Shown here: positions 34,595 to 45,833 of the stretch, piece by piece
Layout of the letters: the number at the start of each line of letters is the position of its first letter
How positions within the stretch are numbered: the stretch's first letter is position 1
Source of the DNA: Xenopus tropicalis
Taxonomy: Eukaryota > Chordata > Amphibia > Anura > Pipidae
Length of the DNA: 64,000 nt
Assembly: GCF_000004195.4 (NCBI RefSeq)
Contig: NC_030678.2
Location: forward strand, 135,223,047 to 135,287,046
Direction of reading: 5' to 3'
Made by a program: the position numbers and the translations under genes
The notes under the pieces: generated by a model
The model's input: only the letters and a program-made list of their open reading frames with translations
What the model was told of the DNA's origin: nothing
Databases searched by the model: none

Positions 34595-34782
34595 GCAGCC
34601 ATGTCCAACTAAAATGTATAGCAGGCTTATTATTTCTGATACAGCATGTTTGAGGGCCAGTATGAATTAAAATGATGATGTCATACAGTGACGTCTATGG
34701 AGCCTTTGAGCATACTGGGGGCCATAAAAATCCTTTGAAGGGCAACATCTGGCCCACGGGCCTCTAGTTGTACAGCCATGGA
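34595..34782. mobile_element. Old hAT-type repeat
   Basis: The left end gcagccatgtccaacta and right end ctctagttgtacagccatgg are approximate inverses. The interior aacatctggcccacgggcc is a common hAT motif. Highly diverged, with no TSD. Confidence 0.45.
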
Positions 34783-35120
34783 CTACAGCATGAGTGGCAC
34801 ATGGGTCCCCTGACTTGCCCCTTGATTGCACATCATTCAGAATGCACAGGAATACCAGAGGGTACAAGGAGGTCCTGGATATACTGGGGGTCATTTTTAA
34901 AGTTTGCGCAGCACATTTTTTTCCGCATATGGTTGTTTTGCGCATGTTTTCCCCTAAGTAGTTACATTTTGCACAGCTGTGCCTGTCTAACTGAGAAATG
35001 CGCACTGTGCATAAAAATTTGCAAATGGCTCGCTAATGAGGTTGAGGTTTGTGTGAGCATGGCCACTGTGCGTGTTTGATGGGCGCAAATATATATATAT
35101 ATAGTATATATTCCCGATTT

Positions 35121-35243
35121 GCAATTGTGCCATGTTTAGAAACTCTTAAGGACAATTGTGCCATATTTAAAAACTCTTAAGGACAATTGTGCCATGTTTA
35201 AAAACTCTTAAGGACAATTGTGCCATATTTAAAAACTCTTAAG
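35121..35243 (+). repeat. 31-bp tandem repeat, four units, alternating types
   Basis: The phrase acaattgtgccat recurs at a 31-bp spacing. Units 1 and 3 read catgttta; units 2 and 4 read catattta and are otherwise identical to each other. The alternation points to a 62-bp dimer that has been duplicated. A (ta)n tract at 35089-35110 borders it. Confidence 0.9.
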
Positions 35244-35244
35244 G

Positions 35245-35395
35245 TGCCCATACACCTTAAGATCCACTTGCTTGGCGATGTTGCCCCCCAGGGCCAAACG
35301 ATCGAATTAGCCTGGATTCTCCCGATAACCCCCACCTGTAGGTGGGGGATATCGGGAGAGGATCCACTCGTTTGGCGATACTACTTGGCGATAAT
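35245..35395 (+). repeat. Interspersed repeat, 'ggccatacac' family, copy
   Basis: The start gtgcccatacaccttaag then gatccacttgcttggcga, and ctcccgataacccccacc paired with gtgggggatatcgggag, match the organisation at 4384-4665. It directly abuts the 31-bp array. Confidence 0.55.
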
Positions 35396-35639
35396 ATAAA
35401 ATAATAGCCAATTTTACAGAAACATCTGGTCACCCTGGATAGACTACTTGCAGAAACTAAGCCACTAAAGTTACCTATAATAAACTGGCACTAACCCGGT
35501 GAACATAAAGCCTTCCCCATCTAAATTAAAGCACAGGAAAAGGTATAATCTGACATTGATTAAAAAATGTACTTACTTTGTATGCTCTAATAGGTGATAA
35601 GTGATAAAGATTTATAAGTGATAAAGCGAAAATGTATTT

Positions 35640-35802
35640 ACACTTAATAGTAATGACTTGTTGTCAGCGTATGCCTCAAGCTTATCGTGAACAATCATAT
35701 ATGTATACTTGCTACCCCTCCCCTCCCCCACCCTTTTTTAATTCTGTATCCCCTCCCATTTTATGTTAAAAGAAAAATAAAGAATTAAAAAAAAAAAAAA
35801 AC
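35640..35802 (+). mobile_element. Possible 3' end of a retrotransposed sequence
   Basis: A C-rich segment (ctacccctcccctcccccac) is followed by aaaataaagaatt and a run of about 15 A at 35787-35801. This has the look of a polyadenylated LINE or processed copy 3' end inserted on the + strand. No coding body or TSD was identified. Confidence 0.4.
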
Positions 35803-35804
35803 TT

Positions 35805-36442
35805 ACTAGTCATTACATTTTTTAGGCACTAATACAATATGATTTGATGACTGTGTGCCTTTAAAGATTTTTGAAATTTTCAGTTCAAGCCATTCTTTGG
35901 CATTCTTCTAGCCCCCCTTTAGCTTATAATAATATTACATATACTGTATACATATATAAACACATTACTGTGTCACGCAGTCATCAATAGGGTCAAAAAT
36001 ATGTTCATCCAAATCTCAACCAAGTGAATTACAAGTAGCAGTCCCCACCCACTGCCCCAGCCCCACTAAGGTTCTAACCCCAGAGATTGGGAAGCAGTGC
36101 TTTAAAGGAATAATATGTTCTGGGCTGTTATGAATTTTGAACAAAGGAAGCTCCTATGTCAGAGAGAGACAGTTCAAATGTCGCTACCATTGTTCATTAA
36201 ATCTAGCCGAGGCGTTCATGTTCTTGTGACTAGTTACACAGTAGGTACCTGGTAAAAAAAAATGGTGTAATATGATATATATTGGTTGAGAAAAGAGGCA
36301 TTAGAGGCAGCCATAATATAACAAGCAAGGATATAGCTGTGAGCAAGCATTCTCTGCTTGCCATTCTATAATGTGTGATTGTACCAGGGTCCATTAGCCA
36401 GAACACACCAAAACCACAACTGATACCCCTCATCCAAGTGTA
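35805..36442. other. Anonymous sequence
   Basis: No recognisable elements. Confidence 0.4.
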
Positions 36443-36695
36443 TTAAAGGGGAACTCCACCCAAACACAACTTTTCAAAAAGTAAACATAATTTCAAGCAA
36501 CTTTGCATTATACATCAATTAAAAATATGCAGCCTTGATTTTTATGTACTAATATGGTTTGGATTTCAGCATATACTAATGGTATTTATTTATACTTTTT
36601 GAAAGAACAGATTACATTTATAGGTACATAAGGGGTTTCTGTGTTGTGTAGGGCTCTTTATTAAATTTTGGTTCAGAAGCTGGAGTTCCCCTTAA
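36443..36695 (+). mobile_element. T2-type MITE family E with TTAA at both ends
   Basis: It begins ttaaaggggaactccacc and ends gctggagttccccttaa, inverted copies, with TTAA at each terminus. The interior includes tttcaagcaactttgcatta. It is complete at 253 bp. Confidence 0.85.
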
Positions 36696-37133
36696 TTCAG
36701 ACCCAGCATTACAGAGAATAGGAAGAGGCAGACTAATATTGTGCTATACTGCAGTTATATTTACAAATAGCTTTTAAAACTACTGAAATTACATATTTTT
36801 TATTAGGCAGTTTTTTTTTCTGTATAAATCTTTGTAGAAAATTATAATTTATTAGTTGTGCATGCTGATACTGTGGTTTTCTACCAGGATTCATTCTGAT
36901 GCCTGTTCTTAGAGTCCAGAATTATTACTGCTGAGTTAATCACTGTAACTCTGGAATTCAATGCTGCTTGGAAGGAGAGATTCCATTCAGTAGGAGCTGT
37001 CAGATATTTTTCCTGTGCGTACATTAAAGTGAAATATGTTGCTGCTCCATATGCTGCTCATCCCTCCTTCCCTCATGAGCTCAGTGCTCTGCCACAGCCA
37101 TATTTCATCATCTTTCTTTCTTTCTTTTTTTAG

Positions 37134-37333
37134 AACATACGCTGAAGAGAAAAAAAAAGAGTGTACCAAACAGGAATGCGAGACCTCAACGGCTTCATTC
37201 ACGTATTGCTGACCTTAGTGTCTCTGGCCCACTTCCAGAATCCTCCAAAGGCATTTCAACATTTTCTGCAAGCTATCAGGCCCAGGGTTACGGTAGTGTG
37301 CGTCTTCTGACTAAAAATGGCATTGCCACTTAG
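37134..37333 (+). CDS. Probable terminal coding exon, protein unrecognised
   Basis: A long pyrimidine tract (tctttctttctttctttttt then tag) ends at 37133. After two bases of a split codon, a frame is open for 65 codons to a TAG at 37331-37333. It has no early ATG, as expected for a downstream exon. The peptide begins with a basic cluster (HTLKRKKKSV), continues RPQRLHSRIADLSVSG, and is Ser/Gly-rich toward its end (TKNGIAT). The segment has more CpGs than its neighbours. The basic cluster could be a nuclear signal or a post-membrane anchor. An AATAAA at 37492-37497 may serve as polyadenylation signal, although it lies in a SINE-like repeat. It does not follow in phase from the exon pair near 20 kb, which already ends in a stop. 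Confidence 0.45.
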
Positions 37334-37409
37334 TGTCTGGCCTGGAAATACTAAAAGTGGTGTCTCACTGCTGGTTAAATTACTAGAAAGTGTCAACCTT
37401 CAAATTATT

Positions 37410-37500
37410 TGTAGCCTTGGGCAAGTCACTTAATCTCCCTATGCCACGGGCACCAAAATGAGATTGTAAGCTCTTTGGGCCTCTGTAAAAGAATAAAGTC
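37410..37500 (+). repeat. CORE-SINE-like fragment, copy 2
   Basis: The string gggcaagtcacttaatctcc, then gattgtaagctctttgggc, is shared with 9413-9483. It contains the AATAAA that could end the transcript of the exon at 37134. Confidence 0.5.
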
Positions 37501-37609
37501 AATGATAAAGCCCCACACATGACTATTTCTATACAACATGCCAGTTGCAAATCCAAAGTACTATTATCAGGGACCCAGGGGGCCCCGTGAGGCACTAAGA
37601 GGCATACAA

Positions 37610-37763
37610 CACTGGGCAAATTTGCACCTGGGCAGTACCTCATGGCAACCAATCAGATGTTTCTTTCAGTGCTCAACCTGCAGTTGGCTGGAAATATCTC
37701 ATCTGTGATAGTTGATATTGATGGTTGCTATGGGTTACTGCCCAGGTGCAAATTTGCCCAGTG
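37610..37763. mobile_element. Palindromic MITE, 'gcaaatttgcacc' family, copy 3
   Basis: The left end cactgggcaaatttgcac then ctgggcagta is the inverse of tactgcccaggtg then caaatttgcccagtg. Internal ggcaaccaatcagatg pairs loosely with gatggttgc. It is the best-preserved copy of its family here. Confidence 0.85.
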
Positions 37764-37764
37764 T

Positions 37765-37832
37765 TTATAAATATAATTATATTTAATATATAATATTTAT
37801 ATATAATATAAATATATATTTAATTAAAAAAA
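37765..37832. repeat. AT-only low-complexity tract
   Basis: Almost pure A and T (ataatatttatatataatat) immediately beside the palindromic MITE. Confidence 0.7.
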
Positions 37833-37834
37833 AT

Positions 37835-38482
37835 TACACTTCTAGGCCACTAAGGGGTGCAAAAGCACATTCATTAGTAGTGATCCACAAAGCACATCTG
37901 GGGGAATGGCTGCACTAGACACCTCGTGTGTAGATAAGAAACGTGTACAGTGCACCATCAGGTGTGCAGGCCAGTCCTGTTCTTACCAGCTGCCATAGGG
38001 CAGGCAGTGAGGACAGGGCCTTGTTGCGGGCTGTGGCCTCTGGTGCTCTTTAACTTGCACATCTGACTAATGCGTGACAAGTGGATAGGGTAATGAATTA
38101 TACTTCAAACCGTACATACTACAAGGTTAATGCCTATGCCTTGGAGTAACCTATTTACTCCTATCCTCTTGTGACCACATGTGTGTTGCAGCCTTGGTTC
38201 CTATGGCAACAACAGGGAGTGGTCATTTGACTTGCTCCCCTTGACTTGCCTTGGGGCTAGAATTGGGAGCAGGTTTCAGGTGGATTGTAGGCACAAACAA
38301 CTAACACTTCACCAACTTACCTCATGGTAGAAATATTGTCGTGATTTCCAGATTTTCTACTTGCAGGAAGCACAAACTATCTACAACTGAAAAAAAAGAT
38401 GTTTTTCTTGCAACTGATGGTGCCTAATATTGCCCGTGCATGATGCTCGTGATAGCCAAATGTATAAATGTGTATGGTGACC
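37835..38482. other. Anonymous sequence
   Basis: No termini, arrays or credible exons seen. Confidence 0.4.
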
Positions 38483-38834
38483 TTAAAGGGGACCTGTGAC
38501 CTTTTCTATTGTGTTTGTCTAGCAAAATAAACTTTACTAACGCTATAAAAATGTACATTTTCTTTCATTTTTTGTTTTATTGAATCCACACATGTGAGGG
38601 GAATGTGAGGTATGCAGTGACTTCCAGGAAGTGCTGATTAGAAAGTGAAAGCCCCGCCCCTATGCCTGAGGCATAAAGGTGGGGCAGGCAATATATGATT
38701 GACAGCTGAGATCTTTAAATACCTTAATAACAGGTATGGATGTGTTAATAAAAAAAAACATTTGGGTTTCACGTTTAATATAAAAAGAACATTTATTATA
38801 CAGCGTTTTATGTCTGGGTGGCAAGTCCCTTTAA
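38483..38834 (+). mobile_element. T2-type MITE with TTAA at both ends
   Basis: It begins ttaaaggggacctgtgacc and ends ggtggcaagtccctttaa, approximate inverses. Internal features include cagtgacttccaggaagtgc and a GC-box-like ccccgcccc. Complete at 352 bp. Confidence 0.8.
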
Positions 38835-38839
38835 TATTC

Positions 38840-39800
38840 ACTTGTTGGCCATAGCAGAAGGCTGTCTGTGACCACTAAGTTCCATAAATACAAAATGAGA
38901 AAAGTGTTAGTGATCTAAGAAGATTATAGTTTAGAAGTAGCAGTACCAGTACAGAACACAAGTACCAAATAGCAGCTGCAGGATGTAATGTGACTGGTCA
39001 CCCGATATCGGTGAACTGTGCTGTACATATAATTTCACTGGCTTGGGTAATACCAGTTATCTACAAGTTAAAGGCATACTGTCACTAGAATACAAGTGTC
39101 TTCTATTCCCTAAAACATTGTGTGATATTGTGTAAAATAATGTTATTTTTTATGATTCATTTGGGTGATTTATTTCTGACTCATGTGATCATTTCTTGCT
39201 TTATAGCAGAGATTTAACATGTACACTGTCCCACCAGAACCAGATCTTCTTTATATGTGTAATGCTATTATGGCCGCACTCCTGGAACACTCAAGTAGAA
39301 CACAGGTTACATAGGACACTTTTACTCAGTTGAGCCCTCGTGCTAAATTGGTGGAAGAGGGACAATCAGTTTGTTAGGTGGTGCTCACTTTGGGGTTCCA
39401 GCCACAGTGTACCAAGTCCTCTAATGTGAACTGCATGGGAATCTCTACTACCCCAACTCTACACATTTTCCCACAATGGATGAAATCAGAGTACTAACCT
39501 GTACTGGTGGAGCTTCAGCTTGGGCTATGTTTTTACCTGATACCTGGAGTGAAAATGCAAAGCATTTGATCTAATTGAATACTAGCTTGAGCTCCTTATC
39601 TCTTTCCCACCATCCACTAAGATCTGATTTTACCCCATGGCTCTTCCTTCACTAGAGCAGCAATTGAAAAAACTCCATAATGCAGAATATATTTACATTT
39701 TTTTGAGGGTGTAAGCAGCAATGATCCTTCTGTATATCCTAATACTAATACAACTTTACCTAAGAACCAACTCTCAACTTTTGCTGCAGATTTCATCCCA
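38840..39800. other. Anonymous sequence upstream of a minisatellite
   Basis: No transposon ends are apparent. Confidence 0.4.
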
Positions 39801-41023
39801 CAGGTACTATACACAGGTACTATACACAGGCACTATACACAGGTACTATACCCAGGTACTATACCCAGGCACTATACCCAGGCACTATACACAGGCACTA
39901 TACCCAGGTACTATACCCAGGTACTATACCCAGGCACTATACCCAGGCACTATACACAGGCACTATACCCAGGCACTATACCCAGGCACTATACACAGGT
40001 ACTATACACAGGTACTATACCCAGGTACTATACCCAGGCACTATACACAGGCACTATACCCAGGCACTATACACAGGCACTATACACAGGTACTATACAC
40101 AGGCACTATACCCAGGTACTATACACAGGCACTATACACAGGCACTATACCCAGGCACTATACACAGGTACTATACACAGGTACTATACCCAGGTACTAT
40201 ACCCAGGTACTATACCCAGGCACTATACCCAGGTACTATACACAGGTACTATACACAGGTACTATACCCAGGTACTATACCCAGGTACTATACCCAGGCA
40301 CTATACCCAGGCACTATACCCAGGCACTATACCCAGGTACTATACACAGGTACTATACACAGGTACTATACCCAGGTACTATACCCAGGCACTATACACA
40401 GGCACTATACCCAGGCACTATACACAGGCACTATACACAGGTACTATACCCAGGTACTATACCCAGGCACTATACACAGGCACTATACCCAGGCACTATA
40501 CACAGGTACTATACACAGGCACTATACCCAGGTACTATACACAGGCACTATACACAGGCACTATACACAGGTACTATACCCAGGTACTATACCCAGGCAC
40601 TATACACAGGCACTATACCCAGGCACTATACACAGGTACTATACACAGGTACTATACACAGGTACTATACCCAGGCACTATACACAGGCACTATACACAG
40701 GCACTATACACAGGCACTATACCCAGGCACTATACCCAGGCACTATACCCAGGCACTATACCCAGGCACTATACCCAGGTACTATACCCAGGCACTATAC
40801 CCAGGCACTATACCCAGGCACTATACCCAGGCACTATACCCAGGTACTATACCCAGGCACTATACACAGGCACTATACACAGGTACTATACCCAGGCACT
40901 ATACACAGGCACTATACCCAGGCACTATACCCAGGTACTATACACAGGCACTATACACAGGCACTATACCCAGGCACTATACACAGGCCACTATACCCAG
41001 GCACTATACCCAGGCACTATACA
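39801..41023 (+). repeat. 13-bp minisatellite, 94 units
   Basis: The unit is cagg-Y-actatac-M, with T or C at position 5 and A or C at position 13 and essentially nothing else variable. The array is 1223 bp: 94 units plus one inserted C near 40988. Because 13 is not a multiple of three and the unit makes no stop in any + frame, a 487-codon frame runs through it; it is not a gene. Blocks of unit types recur. With A=TA, B=TC, C=CA and D=CC, BBCDC occurs at units 17, 44, 50 and 60, BBDCD is doubled at units 4-13, and units 71-75 are all D. Segmental duplication within the array is therefore visible. Confidence 0.97.
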
Positions 41024-41332
41024 GTTCTAAAGAATCACTCTTTCCCTCTGAAAAAGCTCATTGTGTGTTTATATATGTGTTGTTGTTTTTTGCACTTACT
41101 ATTTTTTTTTGTTTTGTCATTGTTTTGTTCATTTATAGTAAGTTACAGTGGGGCCAATGTTGTGTATCAGTGCCAGTGTTATAGTGCCAGGGCCTGAATA
41201 TCTGCCATCTGTACCCACTGCTCCTCATGGCATATAATGTGCTGGGTTTGTAAATACGGGCTGCGTCTCACTGTATATAATGGGGAGTCAGTACCCACTG
41301 CCTTTCTTGCTATAAACTAACATAAACACATC

Positions 41333-41545
41333 TAAAGGGGTGGTTCACTTTTAAGTTAACCTTTAGTATGTTATAAAATGGCCTATTCCTAGCAACTTTG
41401 CAATTGGTCTTCCTAATTAATTTTTTTGAATAATTTGCCTTTCTCTCTGCCTCTATACAGATTTCAAATGGGGGCCAAAAAATATTGCTCTGCGAGGCTA
41501 CAATTTTATTATTATTATAATTTTGTATTACTTATTTTTCCAAGT
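41333..41545 (+). mobile_element. T2-type MITE, left half only
   Basis: It begins taaaggggtggttcactttt then agttaacctttagtatgtt. The text cagatttcaaatgggggcc and attgctctgcgaggctac matches the element at 789. The right half is absent. Confidence 0.7.
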
Positions 41546-41549
41546 AGTC

Positions 41550-42750
41550 CTTGGCTAATGGCAGGACACTGTAGGTAAGATTACTGGCACAAGCAGTGCT
41601 GATAATGAACAATACAAAATGCTACAAACCTTTTTTGCACCCATAAGGTTAAAGTTTAATTCTTCTGTTTGCATGGGAAGAGCCCTCCTTGTTCAGTAAG
41701 GGGAAACCTAACAGACAGGTGTTACAGAGCGTGTGACAATGTGACTTTGTTCATTTACAATTTATGGGAGATCCCTTTCTGCTATTTTGGATGTCCTGAA
41801 GAGGCTCAGATTGCTAAATCACCTGACTGCAGTGCATGTGCATGCTTTATGCAAGGCCAAGCCCTAGGAAATGCTCCTCGCTCCGTGCATCAGCTGACAC
41901 ACAAGCTGTCCCTTCAGTGAAACCACATCAAGCTCTATAATGTTACAGCACCACCGGTTTCTACACTTCCCCAGCAACACTGAGCGTCAGGTGGGGGGAT
42001 TGAGGGAAGGGAGCCTGTCCAAAGCCACAAGACTTTGAGCTGAGAGAAGGAGGGGTGTGTCATGAGGGCTGCTCATGGTAGCTCAGATGTCCTGTCCCTG
42101 ATCCAAAATTACTTTGTGTCTGGACATTTATGGTATGGGTTACTTGGGCTTTCTTTTTACAGTCAAGGACACTGCTATATCCAGACCAAAGAAATTATTC
42201 CTGCACTGTCCTCTTGCCAAGTAGAAAATCCTAGCACAGGCTGTGTAATGAGATGGGTCATTTGATTAGATTCCTTTCTGATTGCCTTCAGTACCTCTTA
42301 CGACGGGCTTTTCCACTTCTCTCTACGATACTTGATCAGCCTTGGAAGGCTTTATAGATGATTGCCATTCTGAACATTCAGGCAATCTTTTTGATTTTTG
42401 CAGTTAGAGAACCAGAAATATACCCAAAACACCTAAAAGCACTGTGCTACAACTTATATAGTTTAGATTTGAAGTTAGCTATAGATCCCCAATTAATTTC
42501 TGTTGTACCAAAGGATGTTAAAGGCTTTGTATGTATTAAATATAATTTACTCTTAGGCTGTGCTGGTAAGTATAATAATATAGTTTATATGTGAATGCTA
42601 TTATTGCAAAGGGCTTCTATTCAAGGTCTGCTTGGGCTGTAGTTTTCACTTTGCATAGCACATAACAGATAAGCTATTTAGAATACAATTATGGTTTACT
42701 GACAAAAAATCATTTTTGAATCTTTGCACACAGTAGGTAAAGATCAAATT
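41550..42750. other. Anonymous sequence
   Basis: A frame at 41669-41920 is cysteine-rich but starts at TTG and lacks clean splice sites. A patch at 41985-42065 is purine- and G-rich. Nothing is assigned. Confidence 0.35.
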
Positions 42751-42752
42751 CT

Positions 42753-43198
42753 GCCAAAAACTTTATCTGCAGCTGCTATTTAGATGTATTCTTAATTTTC
42801 TAGAGTAGTGATCCCCAAATGGTGGCTCGCAAGTAACATGTTGCCCAACATCTTTTTTGATTTTTTCCCGAGTGAACTAGGTGCTTATTTTAAATTGTAT
42901 GTAAATTGTAGGCCTAATGACATGTTTTCTGACAACCAGAGCCCGCTGTAGACTGTTAATCACTAAATGAAGTTGGCAACCCCCAGGAACTTATTTTATA
43001 TTTTTGTGGCTACGCCTCTAAAACATACAATTTAAAATAAGCACCTGATCTGAGTCCACTCGGGAAAAAATCAAAAAAGATGTTGGGCAACATGTTACTT
43101 GCGAGCCACCTGTTGGGGATCAATACTCTAGAAAATTAAAGTATGTTGAAAACATTTAAACAATACATCTATCTAGCAGCTGCAGATAAAGGTTTTGG
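42753..43198. repeat. Long inverted repeat with hAT-like core
   Basis: The outer pairing is gccaaaaactttatctgcag with ctgcagataaaggttttggc. The inner pairing is gtagtgatccccaaatggtg and ggctcgcaagtaacatgttg with their inverses ending near 43121. The inner part resembles the hAT family at 10659 (gatcccc, ggctcg). The core also pairs acaacatcttttttgatttt-like text, so about 140 bp of each side fold together around a roughly 130-bp centre. Confidence 0.85.
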
Positions 43199-43203
43199 CT
43201 GCT

Positions 43204-43377
43204 CTGTGTTCAAGTACAGGACTCCTTGCATCCTGCAAAGTTTAATGTCCCTTACTTACACTTATATAAGATGCTATAAGATGTAGGCATCAGGCAAAAC
43301 GCTCCTCAGCTTGTCCTAATTGTAAGTAAGGGACATCAAAGTTTGCAGGATGCAAGGAGTCCTGTACTTGAACACAG
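43204..43377. repeat. Inverted repeat, 57-bp arms, 60-bp spacer
   Basis: Arms 43204-43260 and 43321-43377 match at 55 of 57 positions. The left arm starts ctgtgttcaagtacaggact and ends gtcccttacttaca. It begins only 5 bp after the preceding inverted repeat. Confidence 0.9.
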
Positions 43378-43468
43378 GGCTGCCTGTCAGTACTGCACTC
43401 TTCCCTGGATTTTCAGTCTGGCAGAATAGTCATTGCAAAATGAAGACAGTATATAAGGCAATAGCTTA

Positions 43469-44429
43469 GGGGCTGATTCATCAAAGTACGGATTGGATAC
43501 TATAATTTTTGATGATCGGATATATCACGGAAATGCTTATGAAAAAATTGTATTAGTCACAATAATATCGTATTGGCGATCCGAAAGTCACAAAATTTTC
43601 GTATCCGAACGATCGTAAATGGCGGTAAAACCTTTCTGACTTTGATCCATCTGTGCATGAATTTGGAAGCCTCCCATAGGACTCAATGGCACTCTGCAGC
43701 TCCAACCTGGCCCAAGGAAAGCCTCCCATAGGGCTCAATGGCACTCTGCAGCTCCAACCTGGCCCAAGGAAAGTCTCCCATAGGGCTCAATGGCACTCTG
43801 CAGCTCCAACCCGGCCCAAGGAAAGCCTCCCATAGGGCTCAATGGCACTCTGCAGCTCCAACCTGGCCCAAGGAAAGTCTCCCATAGGGCTCAATGGCAC
43901 TCTGCAGCTCCAACCCGGCCCAAGGAAAGTCTACCATAGGACTCAATGGCACTCTGCAGCTCCAACCTGGCCCAAGGAAAGTCTCCCATAGGGCTCAATG
44001 GCACTCTGCAGCTCCAACCTGGCCCAAGGAAAGTCTCCCATAGGGCTCAGTGGCACTCTGCAGCTCCAACCTGGCCCAAGGAAAGTAGCCCATAGGGCTC
44101 AATGGCACTCTGCAGCTCCAACCTGGCCCAAGGAAAGTCTCCCATAGGGCTCAATGGCACTCTGCAGCTCCAACCTGGCCCAAGGAAAGTCTCCCATAGG
44201 GCTCAATGGCACTCTGCAGCTCCAACCTGGCCCAAGGAAAGTCACGATACCGAAGCTTGAATGAATCCGAAACTTTCGTACTCGACAATACGATTTTGTT
44301 GCACAAATTTGGTCACAAAGTACGAAAAAGTTGCACACATATACGAAAAAGTCGCAAAAAATACACACAGTCCGAACAAATACAAATTTTTGGTATTTCG
44401 TACCTGTCGTACTTTAATAAATAGGCCCC
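43469..44429 (+). mobile_element. Xmix-like MITE, copy C, with expanded minisatellite
   Basis: The terminal inverted repeats are ggggctgattcatcaaagta and tactttaataaataggcccc. The left interior includes gtatccgaacgatcgtaaat and the right interior gataccgaagcttgaatg, as in copy B. The internal array has 11 units. Confidence 0.8.
43671..44242 (+). repeat. 52-bp minisatellite, 11 units
   Basis: The phrase caatggcactctgcagctcc recurs every 52 bp, the first unit having its ctca at 43682 and the last at 44202. The same monomer and the same variable positions as the array at 17046 occur, with extra changes: agcctcc versus agtctcc, and one unit with agtagccc. Confidence 0.95.
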
Positions 44430-45044
44430 AGAGTGTAAGGGTCTACAAGTGCACAGTTTTGCAGATATTCTTGCTCATAGATACATTATTCAGATTATTA
44501 TTTATACATATTGTATGCTGTATTTGTACACACACGCTGACCTTTGTTTACAAGGTGCCATATACCCTCATTTCAGCCATAATAGCAGAGGCATACACTT
44601 CAAACCTCACAAATGTTAAGGATTTTTGGAGGCAAAATAAAATAACAGAAGCTCACTCCTTCTCTGATGCCATATTAGGGGGGGGGGGGTTCAGACAGCT
44701 GGAAAGCACCTGAATGCAATGCCCACCCCCTACCCCCCACTTCTCATTCACTTGAATAGGAAATGCCTGACAGCACCAATACTGGCTCTTCTTAACCTGG
44801 AACGCTCTAATGAACATTTTTGAAAGAAAGAGCCAGTACTGGTGGTGCAAAATGTTTTCCATTCAGATCAATGAAGGGCAACCTTTCAGCTGGCTGAATA
44901 GTTCTCTGTGCATCGTTAGCCTTGGTAATATACATGGCTCTTAGTGTGAATCTTGCATAGTTGCTTGGTCTACCAGAAATGACAGCTGCTCCCTCTCTTG
45001 CTTTTACAAGAAACTGTGCACTAAAAAATGAATAATAATATAGC
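44430..45044. other. Anonymous sequence with a G tract
   Basis: A run of 11 G lies at 44679-44689. The text caccaatactggctcttctt and its inverse aagagccagtactggtg (44775-44842) form a weak inverted repeat. Nothing else was found. Confidence 0.4.
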
Positions 45045-45172
45045 ACCCTCAGACCTGCTCCCCTAAACTGCTGGGATGGGAATACACCCTCAGACCTGCT
45101 CCCCTAAACTGCTGGGATGGGAATACACCCTCAGACCTGCTCCCCTAAACAGCAAAAAAACATGCGGGATGG
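45045..45172 (+). repeat. 41-bp tandem repeat, three units
   Basis: The phrase accctcagacctgctcccct starts at 45045, 45086 and 45127. The first two units are identical; the third diverges after cctaaac, where aactgctggg is replaced by agcaaaaaaacatgcggg. Confidence 0.9.
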
Positions 45173-45557
45173 GAACACAGCTCCATATACGCCATGTTGA
45201 GGGGCTTTCAACTGGGGGGCTCCTGACATGGCAGCTCCAGTGGGCCCCTAAAACCTCATGTTGAAAACATTTTTTCATTAAAGCATCTGAAACATAAAAA
45301 GAAAACACACTTTGTATGTTATATATAAGCTTGCAAAAGTTATGGGGAATATGCCACTTGATTTATAATTTATTTATTTTATTTAAGCCCCTGAAGTCCT
45401 TAATCCAGCTCTAGAATTAGGACTCACAGTATTCACTGAGCACTGTGTTCTTTTTTTCTTTTTGCTTAGAGTTTTGTTTCTCAGTACAGTGGACAAGTAC
45501 AGGATGGCAATATGCCACACTCTTTGTGCATTGCTGACTATGCTGCTGTTTCATTAA

Positions 45558-45833
45558 GGGTACAGGCACATGGGCAGTTTTGTTGCCTGTGCATAATCTC
45601 CTCCAGTGCAGATCACAAAATGTATGAAGTTCCATTCCCACCATCAATAATGTAAATAGCCACTGGGGAAACATATGCATGGCCTATGCTTCCAATAGTG
45701 AGGCAACTTCTGCCTACTACACAATGCATATGCTTTCTCACCAGCGACTTACATTATAATCAGTGGGAAGGGAACTTTGGGCATATTGTTGCCCGTGCTG
45801 GAGGGCAACAAAACATCCCATGCGCCATAGCCC
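45558..45833. mobile_element. Palindromic MITE, 'ttttgttgcc' family
   Basis: The left end gggtacaggcacatgggcag then ttttgttgcctg is an inverse of caggcaacaa-like text at the right end (gagggcaacaaaacatccca then tgcgccatagccc). Internal tacattataatcagtggg pairs with cccaccatcaataatgta. The TTA before the left end has no match on the right. Confidence 0.6.

Noticed and set aside
39721..41184. 487-codon open frame
   Set aside because: It is created by the 13-bp minisatellite: the unit makes no stop codon in + frames and cycles through all three frames every 39 bp. The peptide is a pure repeat, and the ends fall in ordinary sequence.
41669..41920. Cysteine-rich 83-codon frame
   Set aside because: It begins at TTG, has no clean acceptor or donor in phase, and has no recognisable motif.
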